DNA from: Candidatus Eisenbacteria bacterium | GTDB taxonomy: Bacteria; Eisenbacteria; RBG-16-71-46; SZUA-252 | Assembly: GCA_005893305.1 (NCBI GenBank) | Contig: VBOZ01000014.1 | Location: 1-64,000 of the forward strand | Reading direction: 5' to 3' | DNA length: 64,000 bases | Shown here: piece by piece, positions 60,897-64,000 of the stretch | Numbering within the stretch: position 1 is the first letter of the stretch | How the letters are laid out: each line of letters begins with the position of its first letter | Notes under the pieces: model-generated | The model's input: the letters and a program-made list of their open reading frames with translations, nothing else | What the model was told of the DNA's origin: nothing | The model's database searches: none | Translations under genes and position numbers: made by a program

Positions 60897-61871
60897 ATGC
60901 CGTCTCGCCGCCTTCTGGGCGCGGGCCTCCTGGCGGCCGTCGCGTTGGCCGCGCTCTTGATCGGCCCGGCGCACCTGACCGCGCAGCGCCCCCCGAGCAC
61001 GCCGCCCGCTCCCGAGATCGGTCCCCTCGCGCGCGCCGCGCGCGACCACGCCGTGCGGACCCTCACCGAATTCGACTACGGCAAGGCAACCCCCCTTCGA
61101 GACGGGACCTCGCTGCGCGAGTACTGGATCGAGGCGAAGCACGTCGAGGTGGAGGTGGCGCCCGGCGTGCGCTTCCCCGCCTGGACCTTCAACGGCGCGG
61201 TCCCCGGCCCCACGATCCGCTGCACCGAGGGCGACTCGATCCGCATCCACTTCACGAACCACGGGACGATGCCGCACTCCATGCACTTCCACGGCATCCA
61301 TCGCGCCGGCATGGACGGCGTCTTCGAGCAGGTTGTCCCGGGCCAAACCTTCATCTACGAGTTTCGCGCCGAGCCGTTCGGCCTTCACCTCTACCACTGC
61401 CACACGATGCCGGTGAAGATGCACATCTCCCGCGGGCTCTTCGGGGTTTTCCTGGTGGATCCGAAGCAGCCGCGCCCCAAGGCGCGCGAGATGGTCATGG
61501 TGATGAACGGCTTCGACACCGACCTGAACGGGGAAGACAACGAGTTCTACACGGTGAACGGCTACGCGAACGTCTTCTTCCGCGATTACCCGATTCCGGT
61601 GAAGGCGGGCGAGCTGCAGCGGGTCTACCTCGTCAACATGACCGAGCTCGATCTGGTGAACTCCATGCACACGCACGCGACCTTCTTCCACGTCTATCCG
61701 ACCGGAACGTCGCTCACGCCCAGCCTCTACACCGACACGATCACGCTGGGCCAGGGAGAGCGCGCGATCCTCGAATTCAGCTACGCCTACCCGGGCCGAT
61801 ACCTCTTCCACGCCCACCAGAACGAGTTCGCCGAGCTCGGCTGGCTGGGCCAGTTCGACGTGAAACCGTGA
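60897..61871 (+). CDS. Two-domain multicopper oxidase
   Basis: A 324-residue exported oxidase. The first domain holds PHSMHFHGIH and LHLYHCHTMPVKMHI (His-Cys-His and Met copper ligands), the second MHTHATFFHVY and YLFHAHQNEFAELGW. This is the nitrite-reductase/small-laccase layout. N-terminal signal region is about residues 1-30. Substrate could be Fe(II), Mn(II), phenols or nitrite; the DtxR-like site upstream favours metal oxidation. ATG 60897, followed by ZIP with overlapped stop. Confidence 0.85.
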   Translation: MPSRRLLGAGLLAAVALAALLIGPAHLTAQRPPSTPPAPEIGPLARAARDHAVRTLTEFDYGKATPLRDGTSLREYWIEAKHVEVEVAPGVRFPAWTFNGAVPGPTIRCTEGDSIRIHFTNHGTMPHSMHFHGIHRAGMDGVFEQVVPGQTFIYEFRAEPFGLHLYHCHTMPVKMHISRGLFGVFLVDPKQPRPKAREMVMVMNGFDTDLNGEDNEFYTVNGYANVFFRDYPIPVKAGELQRVYLVNMTELDLVNSMHTHATFFHVYPTGTSLTPSLYTDTITLGQGERAILEFSYAYPGRYLFHAHQNEFAELGWLGQFDVKP

Positions 61872-63088
61872 CGCCGCGTCCCGATCCGGGGAAGCCTCCC
61901 TCGGCCGCGCGGGTCTGGCTCGCGGGCATGGGACCGCTCCTTCTCGTGGGCGCGATGACCTGGTGGTTTCTGAGCTCGGGCGTCGCGTGGCTTCGGCTCG
62001 GCGGCGTGCCGATCGAGAAGCTGGCGATCGAGCGGGTGGTTTTCCGGCCGCAGGAGATCGTTCTCAAGGTCCGAAACGAGGGGCCGGGCCCGCTCTCCGT
62101 GGGCCAGCTCCTCGTGAACGACGCGATCTGGGATTTCTCGATCACCCCCGGCCGCGAGATCGGACGCATGAAGGGGGCTACCCTCTCGATTCCCTACGAT
62201 TGGCTTCCGGGCGAGCCGTACGTGTTCACGATCGTCTCCGGCACCGGGCTCAAGCACAGCCGCACGGTGGAGCTGGCGACCATGACGCCCTCCGCCTCAC
62301 CCCGCTCGTTCCTGGTATTCGGGGTGCTCGGCGCGTACGTCGGCGTCATCCCGGTCTTCCTGGGGCTTCTGTGGCTGCCCTTCCTGCGCGCGATGCCGCG
62401 GACGTGGATGGACTTCTGGCTCTCGCTCACGATCGGGCTCCTCCTCTTCCTCGGCGTCGACACCCTCAAGGAGTCGATCGATATTCTGGGTCGCGTCGCG
62501 GCGTACTGGAACGGCGTGATGCTGGTGGCGCTCGGGGTGGTCGGGGCGTTCTTCTCGCTGAACGGGGTGGGGCGCGTGCTGACGGCGCGCTCGGGCACGG
62601 CCGGCACAGGGGCCTCGGCCCGTCCATCGGGAATGGCACTCGCCACGTTGATCGCGATCGGGATCGGGCTTCACAATCTGGGCGAGGGCCTCGCGATCGG
62701 CGCGGCCTACACGCTGGGCGAGGTCGCGCTCGGATCGTTCCTGATCGTCGGATTCACGCTCCACAACACGACCGAGGGGCTCGCCATCCTCTCGCCGCTC
62801 GTCGGCGGGAAGGCCTCTCTCCGCGACCTCGGGATTCTCGGCCTCCTGGGCGGCGGCCCGACGATCATCGGCGCGTGGGCGGGCGCCTTCACCTACTCGG
62901 ATCCTCTCTCGCTGGTGTTCCTCGGGATCGGCGCGGGAGCGATCTTCCAGGTGGTGCGGGTGCTGGCTCGCGGAAGGGCCGAAGGGGGCGAATCCGTGAT
63001 CGAATCGCTCTCGCGGCCCCAGAACGCGGCGGGGCTCCTCGCCGGGTTCATCATCATGTACGCGACGAGCCTCCTCGTCGCGGGCTAA
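61868..63088 (+). CDS. ZIP-family metal transporter with extracytoplasmic N-terminal domain
   Basis: A 406-residue membrane protein. A hydrophobic segment (residues 16-35) is followed by a soluble beta-rich domain of about 100 residues (VRNEGPGPLSVGQLLV). Eight ZIP helices follow; the metal site is IGIGLHNLGEGLAIG and GFTLHNTTEGLAIL, the ZIP TM4/TM5 HN-x-x-EG motifs. The usual N-terminus of ZIP proteins lacks such a domain. GTG 61868 overlaps the MCO stop by four bases. Likely imports a divalent metal, perhaps iron, after oxidation or reduction. Confidence 0.85.
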   Translation: MTPRPDPGKPPSAARVWLAGMGPLLLVGAMTWWFLSSGVAWLRLGGVPIEKLAIERVVFRPQEIVLKVRNEGPGPLSVGQLLVNDAIWDFSITPGREIGRMKGATLSIPYDWLPGEPYVFTIVSGTGLKHSRTVELATMTPSASPRSFLVFGVLGAYVGVIPVFLGLLWLPFLRAMPRTWMDFWLSLTIGLLLFLGVDTLKESIDILGRVAAYWNGVMLVALGVVGAFFSLNGVGRVLTARSGTAGTGASARPSGMALATLIAIGIGLHNLGEGLAIGAAYTLGEVALGSFLIVGFTLHNTTEGLAILSPLVGGKASLRDLGILGLLGGGPTIIGAWAGAFTYSDPLSLVFLGIGAGAIFQVVRVLARGRAEGGESVIESLSRPQNAAGLLAGFIIMYATSLLVAG

Positions 63089-63156
63089 CTCGCTCGTCGG
63101 GGGCTGGTCGCGGGCAAGCTTGCTCGTCGTAGACCAGCCGCCAATCGCGCGGAACA

Positions 63157-63197
63157 GAAAAAAACGGGCGGCCCGGATTCACTCCGGGGCCACCCGT
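63157..63197 (-). terminator. Rho-independent terminator for the DUF1579 gene
   Basis: On the minus strand a strong stem (ACGGGTGGCCCCGGA with TCCGGGCCGCCCGT) and a five-base loop are followed by seven T. It lies 25 bases after the stop of the DUF1579 gene. Confidence 0.85.
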
Positions 63198-63221
63198 CCT
63201 GATTCGATCGGCGAGGTTCGG

Positions 63222-63998
63222 TTAGCCGGACTTCTTCGTGCTCGTCGCGGCGGGCTTCTTCATGGCCCCCTTCGACGCGGTCTTGGCTCCGCCCTTCGCC
63301 CGCATGCCTTTCTCTTCCATCAACGTCTTCATCTGGCCCGTCATGTCGTTTTCGATCGTCATCGTGTAGGCATCGGGATCGGAGAACGCGAAGGTCATCT
63401 TCTCCGTCACGGCCTTGCCCTGCATCATGTAGGTCGTGTAGAGGACCAGCGTGTTGTCGTTCGCGAACGTACCGTAGTAGACGTACGATGAGGGAGACAT
63501 CGCGTCGGACCAGACCAGCTGGTACTGCTGCTTCTCCGGATCCCAACCCCAGGTCGACCGCCCGTAGCACGGCTTTCCCATCATCTGGAACTGGTGATTT
63601 CCTTCGAGGTGCATTCCGTTGAACGCCCAGTCGAAGCTGGCCTTCGACGGCGAGGTGGCCTCGGGGCCCATCGGGCTCTCGTACATGTGCATGCTCGCGG
63701 TCCACGACCCCTTCATCACCGAGAGCTTCTTGAGCTCCGCGGGCGGGACTCCCGGCATCATCATGTTCTGGATCTGCTTCGCGGGCTCCTGCGCGGGAGG
63801 AGGAGTCGTAGCCGGAGGCGGCGTGGTCTGAGCCGCGGGTGGCTGCGCCTGCGCCGGAGGCGGCTGCGTCTGGGCCGCGGGCGGCTGCGTCTGAGCCTGA
63901 GGGGTCTGCGCCTGCGCCGCATGCGAATCGTCCCCGATCGCGAGCACGGGCAGCGCCAGGAAAAGCGCGGCCGCGAGGACGATACTCGTTTGCTTCAT
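63222..63998 (-). CDS. Secreted DUF1579 protein with Pro/Gln-rich linker
   Basis: A 258-residue protein. Signal peptide (SIVLAAALFLALPVLA), then a low-complexity segment (about residues 28-72) of repeated AQTQPPAAQ-like units, then the DUF1579 beta-barrel (LSVMKGSWTASMHMYESPMG, FNGMHLEGNHQFQMMGKP, WSDAMSPSSYVYYGTF). The C-terminal 25 residues are Lys-rich (TASKGAMKKPAATSTKK). DUF1579 has a lipocalin-like fold of unknown ligand. Monocistronic. Confidence 0.85.
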   Translation of the reverse strand: MKQTSIVLAAALFLALPVLAIGDDSHAAQAQTPQAQTQPPAAQTQPPPAQAQPPAAQTTPPPATTPPPAQEPAKQIQNMMMPGVPPAELKKLSVMKGSWTASMHMYESPMGPEATSPSKASFDWAFNGMHLEGNHQFQMMGKPCYGRSTWGWDPEKQQYQLVWSDAMSPSSYVYYGTFANDNTLVLYTTYMMQGKAVTEKMTFAFSDPDAYTMTIENDMTGQMKTLMEEKGMRAKGGAKTASKGAMKKPAATSTKKSG

Positions 63999-64000
63999 CA

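Overview
The window reads as chromosome of a GC-rich (about two thirds G+C by eye), diderm, respiring bacterium. Diderm character follows from an MlaEFD-type phospholipid transporter, many signal peptides and a ceramide-synthesis operon. Respiration follows from a complete protoporphyrin/heme pathway, a CcsA-type cytochrome assembly protein, citrate synthase and a multicopper oxidase. Large secreted proteins ending in a FlgD-like Ig domain, repeated DUF1028 and DUF2330 proteins, and frequent GTG/TTG starts with 4-base stop/start overlaps resemble uncultivated FCB-group or Candidatus Eisenbacteria-like genomes; that placement is an inference. No tRNA, rRNA, CRISPR array, transposase or phage gene was seen, and no gene-free stretch exceeds 300 bases.

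Layout. 1-16.3 kb: a truncated LeuD-like gene, an M1 aminopeptidase with a HEAT tail, a metal-type permease, a short SDR/hydrolase operon, a fused alpha-beta 2-oxoacid dehydrogenase E1, then a long minus-strand run (NUDIX-MBL fusion, homocysteine methyltransferase, patatin, SDR, S9 peptidase, two tandem DUF1028-TPR proteins). 16.5-21 kb: an orphan RnfD-like membrane protein followed by two tandem DUF2330 proteins, then DUF3303 and DinB genes. 21-26 kb: a lexA-imuB-dnaE2 mutagenesis cassette with a recognisable promoter/operator. 26-33 kb: small accessory genes (secreted EF-hand protein, PGRP-type amidase, double SRPBCC, VAT1-like reductase, ArsC, type-5 uracil-DNA glycosylase, DinB, membrane glycosyltransferase-like protein).

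33.1-44.0 kb is a ten-gene heme operon, ccsA-hemA-hemC-hemD-hemB-hemL-hemE-hemN-hemH-hemG. Nearly every gene overlaps the next by 1-4 bases, and the pathway is complete from glutamyl-tRNA to heme. The hemL/hemE junction is abnormal: hemL has no stop in any frame near its end and hemE lacks an in-frame start for its N-terminus. 44-46 kb has a methyltransferase and queD-queE for 7-deazaguanine synthesis. 46-49.3 kb has an FA2H-like fatty-acid hydroxylase and mlaE-mlaF-mlaD. 49.3-52.8 kb has two secreted proteins with FlgD-like C-termini. 52.8-56.2 kb is the likely ceramide operon: serine palmitoyltransferase, a GNAT-like candidate bacterial ceramide synthase, and a CerR-like reductase, behind one promoter. 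Together with the hydroxylase and Mla genes this suggests an outer-membrane sphingolipid programme.

56.4-59.5 kb: a third DUF1028-TPR protein, citrate synthase and an NRDE/TANGO2-like protein, then a 202-base inverted-repeat element. 59.7-63.1 kb: a DtxR/MntR-type regulator divergent from a cupredoxin - multicopper oxidase - ZIP transporter operon, with a perfect 14-base DtxR-like palindrome inside the operon promoter. The window ends with a secreted DUF1579 protein that has a clear intrinsic terminator.
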